Shown: positions 1-13,600 of the stretch, piece by piece
Layout of the letters: each line of letters opens with the position of its first letter
Position numbering within the stretch: the stretch's first letter is position 1
Assembly (NCBI RefSeq): GCF_963675165.1
Contig: NC_087388.1
Span: forward strand, 4,407,047 to 4,471,046
Length of the DNA: 64,000 nucleotides
Direction of reading: 5' to 3'
Origin: Halichondria panicea
Taxonomy: Eukaryota > Porifera > Demospongiae > Suberitida > Halichondriidae
The notes under the pieces: generated by a model
What the model saw: the letters and a program-made list of their open reading frames with translations, nothing else
Told to the model about the DNA's origin: nothing
Databases searched by the model: none
Program-made: the position numbers and the translations under genes

Positions 1-40
1 TTATTATGCCTCGGTGCGCATGCGCAAGCGAGGTATACGG

Positions 41-79
<39 letters not shown>

Positions 80-511
80 CTGCTACAGCTGCTCAAGGAT
101 GAATCAAGTGCAAGTAAGAGTTTCTATAGGCTTCTAGTCATGTTTACTTGGATTTTAATTTGGGGATTTGCAAAATAATGCTTCGTTCTTGAGTTATGCT
201 TAGTTTTTCAGAAGAGCACGTAGCCAAACGTGTTTACCGAATGTTGCTACTCTACTTAGTAGTTAGCTATGCACTAGAACGCTAGCTATTGGTAGCTGCA
301 AGAGTGAGAAGAGAGCTGCAAGGCTCTGCAGACGGCAGCCTGACTATTTTAGACTTGAACTTTTGGCATCGATCGTTTTTAACAACAATCATGGTTGATC
401 ATTACCAACTCCTTGAGTTTGCATCATGATTGGACTGAATAAAAGCAGCTTTATGTTATGTAGCTTTGGCATCTCCACCAAGGTATCAGCACCTGCGGTG
501 CTTTCATTACT
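1..511 (+). repeat. Hairpin-ended interspersed element, copy 1
   Basis: A non-coding element that recurs at least seven times in the window. One end is an imperfect palindrome around CCTCGGTGCGCATGCGC followed by AGCGAGGTATACGGTAGTG and a TG microsatellite. The other end is CACCTGCGGTGCTTTCAT, also palindromic. The interior contains recurring stretches such as CTATAGGCTTCTAGTCATGT and GAACGCTAGCTATTGGTAGC. Other copies are at 3621-4050, 10137-10703, 25903-26085 (partial), 42975-43740, 43818-44368, 54861-54905 (end only) and 63868-64000. There is no open reading frame, so it looks like a non-autonomous transposon. The class is not known to me. Confidence 0.75.
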
Positions 512-679
512 AACTGCAGCTCTAGCTGTCTGTGGAAGGCCTCATTGAACTGCAATGTGCAAGGTATAACATATAATTAATTATGCATGCTTCCTAGTTT
601 GAAAACAAAACAAGAACCTGGCTGAGCTAGGGTTTCCAGATGAGCAGACATAGAATATGCACACATACGAACAAACCAA

Positions 680-1476
680 CTAAAGTGTCACGAGCTTAAT
701 AAAATGTGTGGTATTTATATAATTGTACGTACATTGAGTGAAATGCTGACAGATTTCATCAGCTATCTTCTCTTTTCTCAGTTTCAGTAACAACTCCAGC
801 AGAGCTCTGTAAGTTGCTGCATAAGGATTGTGCGTTTTCCAGAAAGTAAAGCATTTTATCATGGCTACTTGAGTTCCTTCTCTATAGAACAACATATTCA
901 CATCAGCTTGTTCAGCAGGAGTTAATCCCATGGATTTAGAATAGATCATCACACCATCAAAATATTCGGTCAGGTAGGGAAATTCAGAATCACTTATTTC
1001 ACTGCTGAGTTGCTCACCAGTCAGATTGTATAGTCTTATTAGTTTTTGGAGAGTAACTCGATGTGCGGATGGTCCTATATAGAGGAAGCAAACAATTGAA
1101 TCCAGCAAAAAAACATACAATTAAAACGACTGTTACCAGCAAATGATGAGGTTGGAATTCCAACTTTCTGGACTCGAGCGGTTGGGTATTGGAGCCTTTC
1201 CGATGACAGTGACCCCGTATCTACATAAAATATTCAGTAAACAACAGCTAGTGTTACAGTTTGTTGAACAATCAAACCTGATGATGGCGTCTTCACAATG
1301 GATTTAGAGCCAGATTCATTATCTGCATGTCAATTAGCAGACACTGAAATATACACTGACGTTAAAACAACTTACCTGCATCGTAAATTTTGTAAAAACA
1401 CCATTCTTTATGTCCAGTTGGTGTTGTTCCGTGGTGAGGGCATATCCCACTGAGTTCACCTTTGTGGGTGATGATC
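680..1476 (-). CDS. Death-domain protein, C-terminal exons (duplication copy 1)
   Basis: Four minus-strand exons chain in phase: 1476-1376, 1322-1278, 1220-1137 and 1074-680 (stop at 680), each with GT/AG borders. The joined peptide runs from IITHKGELSGIC through a Ser/Thr-rich linker (TGSLSSERLQYP) into a roughly 100-residue helical domain containing LTPAEQADVN, CFTFWKTHNPYA and LLELLLKLRKEKIADEIC. The W plus leucine spacing and the terminal helix look like a Death-superfamily fold (pattern recognition, not a search). Such domains assemble signalling complexes in the cytoplasm. Upstream exons probably lie at 3046-3465, but the middle of the gene is not resolved. Compared with copy 2 the C-terminus is about 20 residues longer, because copy 2 has a stop right after EIC. 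This could be an active gene or a decaying duplicate. Confidence 0.6.
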
Positions 1477-2188
1477 CTAACCAAAGTTATAATAAGGCTC
1501 CCTATAATTTGTACAATGCTAAGAGTGCAATCTATGTACAATAAAATAATCGTATGATGTGGTATTACCGACTGCCATGGAGAGTGTACAGCAATTAATC
1601 CTCATATCACATCCGGTCCAGTAATTGCACATCGCCACTAACAGCGTGCAATTACCTGTCCAGTAATTGCACGCTGTCAATGACAACATATATTGTTTTC
1701 GAATAACGGCCACAGCCGAAAATATTACAGGAATCATGATTAGAAATCAATAGTACGGCTACTCGTGCAATAAGGGATTAATAGCACTCATAACAAGCAC
1801 TGGCAAGGTTAATAGCACTCGGCTGCGCCTCGTGCAATTATAGTATATAATTATAGCCTTGCCATTGCTTGTTACTCGCGCTATTAAATAAATCCTAATA
1901 AATAAATAAAGTATGTTATTATATCCAAAGTACGCATTCTAGTGCACGTGCTATCACTTACAACTTGATGAGCTTGAATGACATATGACTCTTGCTACAT
2001 TTGGGATACTCAGCTTCTGTAGATTCTCTATATACACAACAGTAGAAAATGGATTTACCGATCCCAGGACGAGTTTTCGCTTTTATATCGGATAGGCCTG
2101 GTACTAGTTGTCTGTACATGCGTCAATCGTTCATCAGATTCTATACTCTCGTTCACTTTCGTGACATTTATATTGATGTACTATCGTC

Positions 2189-2401
2189 AAGGGCGTATAA
2201 AGAGAAGAGGGCATGCAACTACAATATAAATGGGCGGGGGCTTATGTTAAAGGATTTATTGCACGCACTGACTAGCCTTGTTTTTACTCTATCTAGTGGG
2301 GAGTTGGCTAAATATAGCATATCCTACATGTTGCATGACTCATCAATAATACGCATACACAGTATATATATACATGCCCTCTTCTCTTTATACGCCCTTG
2401 C
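2189..2401. repeat. Fold-back MITE, AAGGGCGTATAAAG termini
   Basis: Inverted termini AAGGGCGTATAAAGAGAAGA and its complement bound about 210 bp. Flanks ACTATCGTC and GCTATCGTG agree at 7 of 9 bases, which would fit a worn 9-bp target duplication. A related element at 9190-9576 has a perfect 9-bp duplication. The paralogous insertion is at about 38791-39004. Confidence 0.65.
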
Positions 2402-2802
2402 TATCGTGTACTAGCAGTCACAATCCCATTTAGAATCAATTGGAACCCTGAAGCTTAGGAAACATTATTCTGAAGACAGAACAACAAGTGAAGGCTATTA
2501 TATAAAGCATGCAAGCTTGTCAAAGTCAGAATTGCTTATGCTATCAAGTCATTTTTGTTTGGCAAGATTTAACCATTTATCCATCTTATGGTGGATCAAG
2601 TGAGCTAGATGACTTGGTGCTGCCATCATCAGCTCGAACAGAGGGATTGACAATGACACTAACCTGTTTAATACGAGAAATTTAAGATGTACACGTGTTT
2701 TAGAATGTCTACTTCTCTGCACAGGAGCAATAGCTGATCCAGCTATCCCAACAGTGCTCCTCTTGGCTATACTAATGGTCCAGTGTGAGGTAAGGGTTTA
2801 AA

Positions 2803-2905
2803 TGACCAATAAACGCCCATTTCAAATAAGCACCCATCTCGTTTAAATGCCCCCTTTACAGACTTCGATATCAAATAAACGCCCGGGCGTTTAATCATAA
2901 ATACG
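2803..2905. repeat. Partial AAACGCCC-type element
   Basis: Contains several AAACGCCC or AAATGCCC words and ends GCCCGGGCGTTTAATCA, like the full-length element at 32523-32876 and the interrupted one at 7471-8655. It is absent from the paralogous position near 40640 in the second duplication copy, where a coding-like exon occurs instead. Confidence 0.6.
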
Positions 2906-3045
2906 GTCTATATAAATTTCGGTTTAATAAAGTTTTTACCGACAATGAAAATTTAACGCATGCACAGACAACTACCAGGCCTATCCGATATAAAATCGGC
3001 CTGGGATCGAAGCTAAAGCCTATATACATACAGATAAAAGCTTAC

Positions 3046-3465
3046 TCTGAGAAACGTTCGAGCTTCCTCTTCGTGGGGTCATCCGGGAATAGATCAACAA
3101 CGCTCTTCATATTTGGTCGATATCTTCCTTGCCTAATGCGGACCCATTCATTTATCAAAAATGCAGCTAATCTATGCTGGTTGCTGGTTTTTTTTTTCTG
3201 CTGACTTCAGGGAAGACTTTGTTTTAAATATTTTGCTTAGATTTTCTGGTGTGTGCCCTAGTTTCAATAATTCTCCAGCTAATTTCCATTGGAAAATAGG
3301 GAACACTAGCGGGTTTAAGTGAGCTGAATAAAAATAATTGCTATATTCACAATTCACACACTGAACAAAATGCACAATTTACCTTGGCTAGAAGGTTTTT
3401 GTCTGCGGGGTCTTTCAGTATCTTCCATCGGTATAGTCTTTATGGCCTTTTTTAGTTCTATGTAT
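3046..3465 (-). pseudogene. Degraded upstream exons of the Death-fold gene (copy 1)
   Basis: Two exon-like blocks match copy 2. The block 3323-3046 encodes WKLAGELLKLGHTPENLS and, after a break, AAFLINEWVRIRQGRYRPNM, ending at a GTAAGC donor. A homopolymer of 10 T at 3188-3197 (7 T plus CT in copy 2) shifts the frame by one base, so the reading stops at NQQPA. There is also a 6-bp in-frame deletion next to it. The block about 3465-3383 corresponds to the copy 2 exon KKAINLIKTMPMEKALDLL but has lost bases (KKAIKTIPMED). The LAGELL...INEW pattern resembles a second Death-like helical domain. I read this part as pseudogenised, though an unseen splice choice or an assembly homopolymer error could rescue it. 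Confidence 0.55.
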
Positions 3466-3620
3466 AAATATAGCTCTTGGGCATCCTCAGTCAAAAGGGA
3501 AGACACCTGCTCTGCCCCCCCATGCCCAATATATGAGACTTTTGGAATGGGAGTTCACATGATGCCAGGAACAGAAGTTATATTTAACCACAACACACCC
3601 CGCGAATTATTTACATATTA

Positions 3621-4050
3621 TGCCTTGGTGCACATGCGCAAGCAATAGGCTGTGTACAGCTAGCTACTCAAGGAGATCGTGCAAGTAAGAGTTTCTATAG
3701 GCTTCTAGTCGTGTATTTTAATTCGTGGATTTGCAAAATAATGCTTGATTCTCCAGTTATGCCTACTAGACTACTAGTACTTGGAATGCCATTGCTGCCT
3801 TTTCAGAAGAGTAGTGCGTAGCAAATCTTGCCATGAATATCATTATGATGCTATAAAACGCTGACTCAGCTAGAACGAGTGCTACATTGGAACTTGACCA
3901 GGCGTTCTTTCAGATAACGAACGGCTGGTCTCGAGGCTAAATCTTGCCCATGGAGTGTTGCTACTCTACTTAGTAGTTATAGCTCTGCACTAGAACGCTA
4001 GCTATTAGTAGCTGCAAGAGTGAGCTAGAAGAGAGCTGCAGTGCAAGGCT
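3621..4050 (+). repeat. Hairpin-ended element, partial copy
   Basis: Begins TTATGCCTTGGTGCACATGC and continues with TTCTATAGGCTTCTAGTCGTG and TAGAACGCTAGCTATTAGTAG, in the same order as at 1-511, but lacks the TG tract and the CACCTGCGGTGC end. It lies directly upstream of the protease gene and may contribute to its 5' flank. Confidence 0.6.
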
Positions 4051-4178
4051 CTGCCAGGAGCCCATAAATAAGAGAAGGAGTGGCCTAACAAGCGCATGCT
4101 CGTTATATGAGATAGTTTGCATAACTGTCAATTTAATTTGTGACCTCCATTTTCCTAACGGGGAGACTACTTGCAAAG

Positions 4179-7100
4179 ATGTTGAGAGCTCTTTCCCTTC
4201 TCCTGGTAGTCCAGCTGTGTGTTGCACAGCAGCTAGAGTGGCCCAAACAGTACACTGCCAAGGGTCACATCATCCTGCCTTACGGAGAAATTGTGGAGCC
4301 CTTCACTGCCTATGTGGACATGAGTGGCAAGGGAAGGAGCAGGATAGACTATTATGGAGGTAACTTGAGCTGCAGCTGAATAAACACGGTCATTAAGCTT
4401 AGATCTACCAGCTTAGATCTAACGTTATTTTGTTCACATTGACACTCAGAATTGATACTGAGGGCTACATTGTTAAAGTGGCTAGCTACATTGTTTGAGT
4501 GTGCATGCATGCATGCATGTGAGAATGTTTAGTATTTCAATGTCAAACAGTATATACAACCCTTAATTCTCACCTCACTTGAAATGCAAACCTTAGAGAA
4601 AACATATCCTACACACTTGAGGTCAATTGGAGGAGCATTTCTGCTTTTTGCTTTTAAAATCACATTTTTAGAGTGAGGTGAAAGGGTTGTATATCAGGTA
4701 AGACAAATCTCATCCTTCTTCAGGGGCATTCCATCAATTTAAGCGCCCATTAATTTTTCTTGTAGGGTCGGCTATCGACCTCAACCTCGGAGACCAAGGC
4801 CAGCATGGAACAATCTTCAAGATTGCCTACGAGACCACTCAAGAGTTTGCCAATGTCATGACTTGTTTTGGAGTGCCTGGAGTAGTAGGAGCCCCTGTGA
4901 CCCCGCAGGGCGTACTGCCAGATATTTCCATGTATAAGGTACGGTATGATTGTGGACACAGATGAACTGTATGGAAGTACCGTTGTTGAGATGTAGACAG
5001 GCTGAGGGTGCATGTGCTTTTAAATATGACATGATGTCTCTTTATGCAGCATGGTGGGAGAGGCTGCTGGCAGATGGTATAGAGTGCGCATGCGTAGGAC
5101 TAGATAGTTTAATGTTTCAAATCGAATCAAAGCAGCAACATGTCCAACGTCAATTTTAAGCTTCCTAGCTTTTGGAACAAAGCTTTATTGAGAAAATCTG
5201 CCAATTTTTTTGTTGTGTTGAAGGCTATCCATAGTACAAACACAAAGCTATGGTAGCCAGGTGCAGACTCAGATTACACAGAACGCCAGACTGACCAACT
5301 ACTAAGCCTTAAGGAATCCATAATTGACCACAAATTATCCCCCACTCACCACGCTAATTGAACCGAGGCGCTGTGGCACGCCTCGGATTACAGCAGTCTT
5401 TCTGTGTGTCTGTTTGTTTGTTTGTGATTACATGCAGTAGACTGTCATTAATCCGGCCACCCTTGGGACAGTGTAACTTGGCCGGAATAGTGAGATGGCC
5501 ATAATTTCAGAAAATAGCCACGGCTAAAAAGCGATCCCTATTTTGCGGTTCTGTCTCGAGGATAATGATCATTTTGCTCTCTATTTAAGTATAATCCGAT
5601 TTTATCTGCCAAACCACACCCAAAACGTCGTATCCGGCCGTAATAAACGTATAAAATTACATAAAAAACCTAGTTTGGGGCAGTAAACATCTAGCTAGCA
5701 ATCCGTGCTAAACTAAATGGCCGGTATATCGAGATGGCCATACTTAGAGAGCCAGAATAGCGAGAGTCTACTCTGTGAGTCTTCTCACCTGGGCAGTGCC
5801 ATTGCATGCGCTGCATTTACAGGATCGAGTAACACATTAGATTTACAGTAGGCTCAGGGGCGTAGCTAGGGAGTTGCTAGGGGTGCTCGAGCACCCCCAT
5901 CCATGCAACCTAAGTCAAGTACAAAACACAAAGAAATGTATATCTAGTTGAGCACCCCTTCTCGTCAGATCTTTCTGCAGTTTGCTAGCTAACAATTATA
6001 GGCAAGCAAAATGATTCAGTCTCTAAACTGTGAGCTATTCTGGCCTAATCTATAAACTATAGTTCTCTTTCGTATAGCTAATAGGCTTCTCTATGCAAAT
6101 AGAAGATTGGGCCACGCCCCACTAGTTAATCATGACACCATTAATAAGAGGTGTGGCTTCCTGTCAACCAAATTTCGGCGCTTCGGGCCCTCTTTCATCT
6201 ATGATAGCATCCCCTTCCGATCAAAATTTTGGCTACGCCCCTGAGGCTCTCACCCGCTATTCCGGCTCTCTGAAGTATGTCCACCTATATATATTGGCTA
6301 TTTGGTGCTATTATGTTTACTCACAAAACTCGCCCTGAAATGCGGCTACTCGCTATTCCGTATACTGGCCGGTGCTGGCTGCCCCAAACTATATTGTTTA
6401 TACGTTTATTACGGCCGTATATGACGTTTTGGGTGTGGTTTTGCAGATAAAATTGGTAGAGGAACATAATAATTCATATCCTCGAGACAGAACCGCAGTC
6501 ATTACATTCGAGGTAGGGTCGTTTTTAAGCCGCGGCTATTTTAACCAACTCGCTATTCCGACCAAGCTGCACTGTCACAAGGGTGGCCGGATTAGCTAAC
6601 TGTAATTGTGCCAGATTTTCTCATAAAAGCTTTGTTGTCGAATAAAAGCTAAGAAGCTTGAAGGTTTGCACGTATATCACACTAGCTTGAACCATTTGTA
6701 CTGGAAAGGCTCAGGTCTGCATGTAACTGTACAATTGCCTCTTGCACTGGAAAGCACTAGCACTCATAGCACCAGGTGACACACGATACTACCTACCACT
6801 AGTTAAAGAGTTGATCAGCTTCGATCTACATCAAGCCTGGCTATAAAATGTATCGTGTCTGGCTTGTAACAGCTGCACAACCTCTTGTACTGGAAAGCCT
6901 CTAGCTAGCTAGCTCAGGTCTGCATCTAGCTATACAATCCCTTGTACTGGGAAAACCCCTAGCTGAAATAATATATATTGTTCAATGTGCACTCCCCCCT
7001 GTACAGTATGCGACTGACTTGATGTACAACGGTGTGATGTCAGAGGTCTACATGTCCAGTAACACTGAGGAAGAGAAGAACAACAACTACACTCTCATTG

Positions 7101-10100
7101 TCAGGAAGGATAGTAAGGTGAGAGGGTTTGATCGCAAACCTTAAATTTAAAAAGTGTCCAATTCTACTATCAAGGTTTCATATAAGATTTTTAGCTAGGG
7201 AGGAAATGACGACGGTCATAGGCTACCGAAAATTTGGGGGGTCCGGGGAGCAAGTTGGCGGAATAATTGTCTAAGATGCATGCAATTTTGGGGGTTTTTG
7301 TGCTTAAAACTATTAATATAGTTCTTAACTGTTTTTACAGCATTGTACACACCTTCACATCGCCTTAAAAAATGTTTTAAGCAAGAAGCAGAACAGCTAC
7401 TCAAATTGACCTCAAGTGTGTGTACAGAGCCTATGGTCCCACTATATGTACACTGCTAACGTTTTATTGTATACCGTTTAAATGCCCATCATCTCGTTTA
7501 AATGCCCATGGTAAAAGCTCTGTCTTTGCCAATAAACGCCCATCTTAAATAATCGCCCATGTGTGGGCATGACACTGTGGGTGGAGCTGAACTAGCACGT
7601 GGAACCAGTTGCAAGCGTGGCAGCATAGAATAATAGATACTTTTTATGATGGCAGAGAGAGAGAGAGAGATATCAACGCAGAGGGAGAAACACCATTCCT
7701 ATGAGCTGTGGCAGCAGCCAAAAAGAGCATAACTAGAGCACTAAAGTGCAAACCCTCGGCTGGTGACATGATTATAAAGAAACCATATAATGCAGTGCAT
7801 TGCCATAATTATAGTGATGTTGTTATCATCATCATGCATGCATGACTTGCACAGCAACTCAGGAGCAATAAAACTAAACCAGACTGGAGGCATGCTGAAA
7901 CATTTGAGAACAGGTAGTAGTACTATATAGATATATGCACTGTGGATTAGGATCACAGCAAAGAGAAGCCTGGAGTCTCAGAGAAGTATGGCTCCAGGTC
8001 CTGCTGGATCCCAGTCAGCTAAAGCAAGCTTTCTACTTTAGTGACCCTGTTCCATTGTTCCTGGTATATACAGCTTTCTACTTTAGTGACCCTGTTCCAT
8101 TGTTTCTGGACCTGGTACAGGATCACTTCAGTTATAAGTAACACATGTGCAAGTTCTGTTCAAGCTATATTTTGCTCGCTTTTATTAGACAACGAAGCTT
8201 TAACACCGAAAGCTGCCACTATTAGAAGTACTGACTTGTTGTGTGGAGGCTACCCATGCTGTAAACACAGTGGTAGAGCATCCAGGTAAGCAGACCCAGT
8301 CACAAGCTTCTTAGCTTTTGCTCGTTTTTATTTGACAACGAAGGTTTAACATGAAATTCTGCCACTATTAAAACTAATAACTTGTTGTATGAAGGCTATC
8401 CATGCTGTAAACGCAGTGCTGTGGCATCCAGGTGAGTAGATTCACCTGTCACAAACAAACAAACAAACAAACCAAACGACTACTATAACCCGTGGCCGCC
8501 CACGCGCCTCGGGTTAATAACTGCTGCTGTGCAAGAGTTTGGAGTAGACATGACCAATAAACGCCCATTTCAAATAAGCGCCCATCTCGTTTAAACGCCC
8601 CCTTTACAGATTTCGATATGAAATAAACGCCCGGGCGTTTAATCAAGTACATACATTTTATGTATCTGATATAATTATGTACTCTCTTGTCTGAACTTTT
8701 GAACTGTACCATGGGCTAGATCAAAATGGATATAAGAGGCTTTTTCTCAGATTTGACTGATAGCTACATGTAGAATTACATGTAGATTATAATTATTTCT
8801 TCACTGTACCACAATTTAGTATGACATCATTAATTTTTCATATTTCCAGGGGAAATCCCAGGGCTTCCACCTCTGTATGAAACCCTGACCATAGATACAA
8901 GAGAGAGGGATTGGAAACGAGGCTACCTCGCGGTACAATCCATGTTTCCTCGCGGTTTTATCTAGGCTGTGTTCTAGGCACAAAGAAAATCTATATAGAA
9001 CAAGTACAGTACAGCTCTCACTATTCAACTCTATTGGAGGCAGTTTCTTCGTAGGAAGCTTATAGTGTCTGTGACAGTGAGAGCGAGAAGTGTTGTTGGA
9101 AGTGCTGTATATAGTTAGCTATAGAGTGCCAGTCAGAGCAAAACTCCCAAATAACAAAATAAACTGTGTCTTGTGTCTTAGGTGAGATCAAGGGCTTATA
9201 AAGAGAAGAGGGCCGGCATGCAACTCAACTATCTACCCTATGTAATCATCATAATTATATACTTTATATCAGAGGCAAGATATACTACAGTGGTGTAGGG
9301 AGCAATTTCTCAATGGAGGGGCTCTAGTGTTTTGAATGGCAAAAAGTACGACTATCTACATGATTATGTCATCTCTAGCCTAGAAAGATGGGGGGCTCCA
9401 GCCCCTGGAGCCCCCCTCCCTTTCTACGCCACTGTACTATAAATAGAATCCATTAGTGTACAAAAGTCAAGCATTCCACTCACGTGTAATGTCTAAAAAT
9501 AGTAACAGATGAAGTGTTTGATGAGTCTGAAAATAGCCTGAGTGAGTTGCATGCCCTCTTCTCTTTATAAGCCCTTGGTGAGATCCAGAGGGGGCCTTTT
9601 TCTGCCAGCCAATCCAATTGCCAGTCCATGTTTAATAAGCAGGAAAAGATTTAGTGCTAATGAAAGCGCATTACGGTAACAGAGTGGCTGTTATAAAGTA
9701 GGAAATCAAGAAAAAAAACTGTAAGAGGTGGCTTACCTCGAGTGTCCCCCAATAACAGCACAAGGCACTGGTAAAGACTGTTTATAAACGATACCTGCCT
9801 GAATGGTCGTTTTTTATAGCAGAGATTTCGAGCAGCTAAGTTAAACGCTATCATAGCCACCACATTAAAAATGAAACGGGGATTGAGATCAAAGGACTTC
9901 TAACCATAAGCATCAAGTCTATATATGTACATTGAGCACGTGATCTGCTGCCGTTTCCAATCTCTTTTCCTTAATCATATATACTAGCCAATGTTGAGTG
10001 CCCATAATTATTTTAAGTTTGCATGGAAGGTCCAATTTTAGAGCTGATGTATATTGTGCATTTAATTTGTAGCTCTATGTGTGTAGACTCGCAGTTGAGA

Positions 10101-10630
10101 TACTCCTGTATTATTTTATAGTGATTCATATTATAATGAAAGCACCACGGGTGCTGATGCCTCGGTGGAGGTGCCAAAGCTACAACTACTAATAGCTAGC
10201 TTTTATACACACATTGATTATAATTATCATGATGAACAATAATTTTGCTGCATGCAATCAACCGAATAGTGGGTAATGTGATCAACCATGATTGTTGTTA
10301 AAAACAATCGATGCCAAAAGTTCAAGTCTAAAATTAACGGCTGCAAGTCAGCAGGGCCTTGCAGCTCTCTGCTCACTCTTGCAGCTACTAATAGCTAGCG
10401 TTCTAGTGCAGAGCTAACCACTAAGTAGAGTAGTAACACTCGGTGAACAAGTTTTGCTACGGACTCTTCTGAAAAGGCTGCAATGGCGTTCCAAGTAAGC
10501 AAAACTAGGCATAACTCGAGAACGAAGCATTATTTTGTAAATCCACGAATTAAATCCAAGTAAACATGACTAGAAGCCTATAGAAACTCTTCCTTGCACT
10601 TGATTTATCCTTGAGCAGCTGTAGCGGTCT

Positions 10631-10665
<35 letters not shown>

Positions 10666-13600
10666 ACCGTATACCTCGCTTGCGCATGCGCACCGAGGCA
10701 TAATAACTGTAGCTTGATTACATTTAAATGTGCAGTAGCAGACAATCATTAAAATTCCCTTTTCATTATTAGCACATTGTGTTTCTGCAGAATCCTATAA
10801 CGCTTCGATTTGTTGGCTTTGATCGGCTCTTTAACTCCTACTACGATGAGTACGTGATCGAATATTCTGACTTTGAGACCACCTTGGACGCTACTGTGTT
10901 TGACTATGCCAGCAGTGAGTTTGTCTAAATATGTAGTGGAATACTTGCAGCACTATAAGATTATAAGACTCACAAAAACATTTGCAATGTGAAAAATTGC
11001 TAGGATTGGCTGGAGGAAACACCAAAAAGCGTAGAAACAAGAAAGCGGCGAGAGCATAACTACAACGTCATTCACATGTAGATCCATGTTAAATTTTTGG
11101 CTGGTAGTTTTTCCCGCTAATATAATGTACCTCATGAACACTATAGCTGTACATGTTCATGACGTTGTAACGGATTAGAGTTATGCTCTCGCCCGCTTTC
11201 TTGTTTCTATGCTTTTTGGTGTTTCCTCCGGCGGCAATCCTAGCAATTTTTCACATTATGGGTCTTGTTCCCATGCTTTTTTGGTCAGATCGTCGCAGTG
11301 TGGATTATAAGAAATCTGACAGGAACTGACTTATGTCAGACCATAACCAAAATGCTCTGTCATTGTAGTTTCTTGTTCTGCCATGACTGTCGCAAGGCCC
11401 GACTAATGAGGAAAGTCTAGGGTCTGAGACATGGATCTACCATGCATTATTATTTATAGCTCATTGACGTTCATTCTGATAAAATATGATATGACAGTCT
11501 AATTATTAATATGCACAAGTGAAAGTTTAGTCATTGAACCATCCTATAAGTATTCAGCCAGTGAAATGGTTGACTCATCTTGACCAGGACTGGTTGTAGA
11601 GCTGGATGTGCTTGTCTTGCTCAGATTCACAACACAGTCATGGTATAGTGTTTAGTGATCTTTCTCCAGTTTAATGGACTTGCCTCTTCCTACATATAAA
11701 CTTGTCTCTCAGGCTGTTTGACAGCTAAATGCTGAGAAGAGTGACGGTTAGAGGGCATAGCTAGCTAGCTATTTTACAATCTATTCTTAATTTCGCACGT
11801 GGCTATTTAGCTTGCTGAATCAGCATCCAATAGCAACTAATTAGCTTGCTGAATCAGCATGCATAGGGTGGGCGCATGCGCAACTAGATCTCGAGTACAG
11901 AGCTAAACTGACCGGTTATTCAGGTTCTTGGGTCGGTAAATAGCCGAATGCCGACCGTTATAATCCACACTGCGTCAAATAGAGATGTTAGAGTTAGTGG
12001 CAGCATGTTTTCGTAAGTTTGCAGTTATTCAGGTGTTATTAGTGATGTTTGCAGATTTTCAAAGGACCAGAGACTATTTATCAACCATGGCTGCATACAA
12101 CTTCTCAATCCTAAATTGTAAAAAAAAAGCTGCAAAAGTAGTCAATGGCGTAGGAAGTAATTTCTCAATGGGGGGGCTCTAGTTTTTTTAATGGTAAAAA
12201 GTACGGCTATCTACACAGTTTAGCTTGAAAAGTCATCTCTACTTAATATAGCCTAGAAAGATGGGGGGGCTCCAGCTCGGGCTGGAGCCCCCCCCCCTTC
12301 CTACGCCACTGGTATAGTGCCAATCCAAGTTAAAGCAGCTTATTGGCTTTGACAATTATGTTACTGTATATAGTCGTGTTAGGACACAGTTATGGTTTGC
12401 CTTCTGTTACCAACAGATACAGCTAGCATCCGTTTCATGTGCAGCACACAAAATATAGCTACATGTAAAAGCAATATTGTGTTACTGTGAACTTTGTCCC
12501 CCCCCCCCACATAAGAATTCACTTGCAAGGGTTTCCCTGGTCCCGGTGTAACTCTCCCTATGATCGAGAACCCGATGTTTGAGTTTGTGGGGGCAAGTGG
12601 CTATGAGGAGAAGCATCGTAGCTACAAGGTGGACTCGGATTTTGAAGAGTTCAAAGGTCACCACAGCCGTAAGTATGAGAGTGAGGGGGAGGAAGTAAAG
12701 AGGAAGACTCACTTTAGACACAACCACAGGTGCGCACCTTATTGTGGCAAGATTCTCATATCTAACTATTTTGTTACTATTTCCCCCGCCCACACACCAC
12801 ACCCTTTGCAGGTATATCCACTCGATGAATCGTCGTGACCTCCCCTACAAGCTGGGGGTGAACCACCTGACTGACCTGGCTGACGGGGAGATCTCTCGTA
12901 TGAGGGGCTACAGACACACCCCTAACTCCCCTCGGGGCACACTCTACAAGCCCTCCATCAGTGACGTCCCACAGAACTACAACTGGAGACTCAGAGGTAC
13001 AACTACTGGGTGTAATTATTATAGTTTTGTTCTATTGGTTACGTGTCTCCCCTCCCCCGCCCACCTCATTCTAGGAGCGGTGACCCCGGTCAAGGAACAG
13101 GGTCTCTGTGGCAGCTGTTGGAGTTTTGGGACTACCGGTACACTAGAGGGGTCTCAATTCATCAAGGTCCGAGGGTTAAAGTACTTTATTGTAATTGTAG
13201 CTAATGCATGCATGGGCTTAACTACGTATTGCATACCGTATAGCAGGTATATTTCGAGGGTATAAATTTCGCGGAATGACCGTTAGAAAGGTTTTTGCGG
13301 ATTTAATTTGCGCGGAATAGCAGCCTTTTTGCATCATGCATGGATGCGATATTAAATTCGTGGGTATAAATGTTCGCAGTTTTAATCAGGGAAAAATGCG
13401 AACATCGAATTATACCCGTTATACGGTAGCTAGAAATGAGCAATCAAAGTTCTGTAATTGCAATGAAGTGATAAGGTTTTCTAGCCAATTCAAATAATTA
13501 TAGCCTTATATATAATTGTGAACTCTTTCATATGGTGTATTAAATAAAGTCAAAGGTTCATTCATTTTTTCGAGGATTTTTTACGGAGGCTAGATGGGGG

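Larger units (their letters stand above)
505..3636. repeat. Segmental duplication, copy 1
   Basis: This block matches 37034-41748 collinearly and in the same orientation. It starts near TCTAGCTGTCTGTGGAAGGC and ends near the TTATGCCTTGGTGC element end. Shared content includes the Death-domain exons, an AAGGGCGTATAAAG fold-back element and the LAGELLKLG exon. Differences are small indels, an AAACGCCC element piece present only here (about 2803-2905), and a 1.2 kb palindromic element present only in the other copy. Both edges of this copy abut hairpin-element copies in the same orientation. Confidence 0.85.

Noticed and set aside
1519..1737. Minus-strand frame MIPVIFSAVAVIRK with CNYWTG repeats
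   Set aside because: Comes from a GTCCAGTAATTGCA tandem repeat; not preserved in the duplication copy and no acceptor/donor in phase with the next exon.
2049..2414. Plus-strand 121-codon frame
   Set aside because: Runs through the AAGGGCG fold-back element; broken in copy 2.
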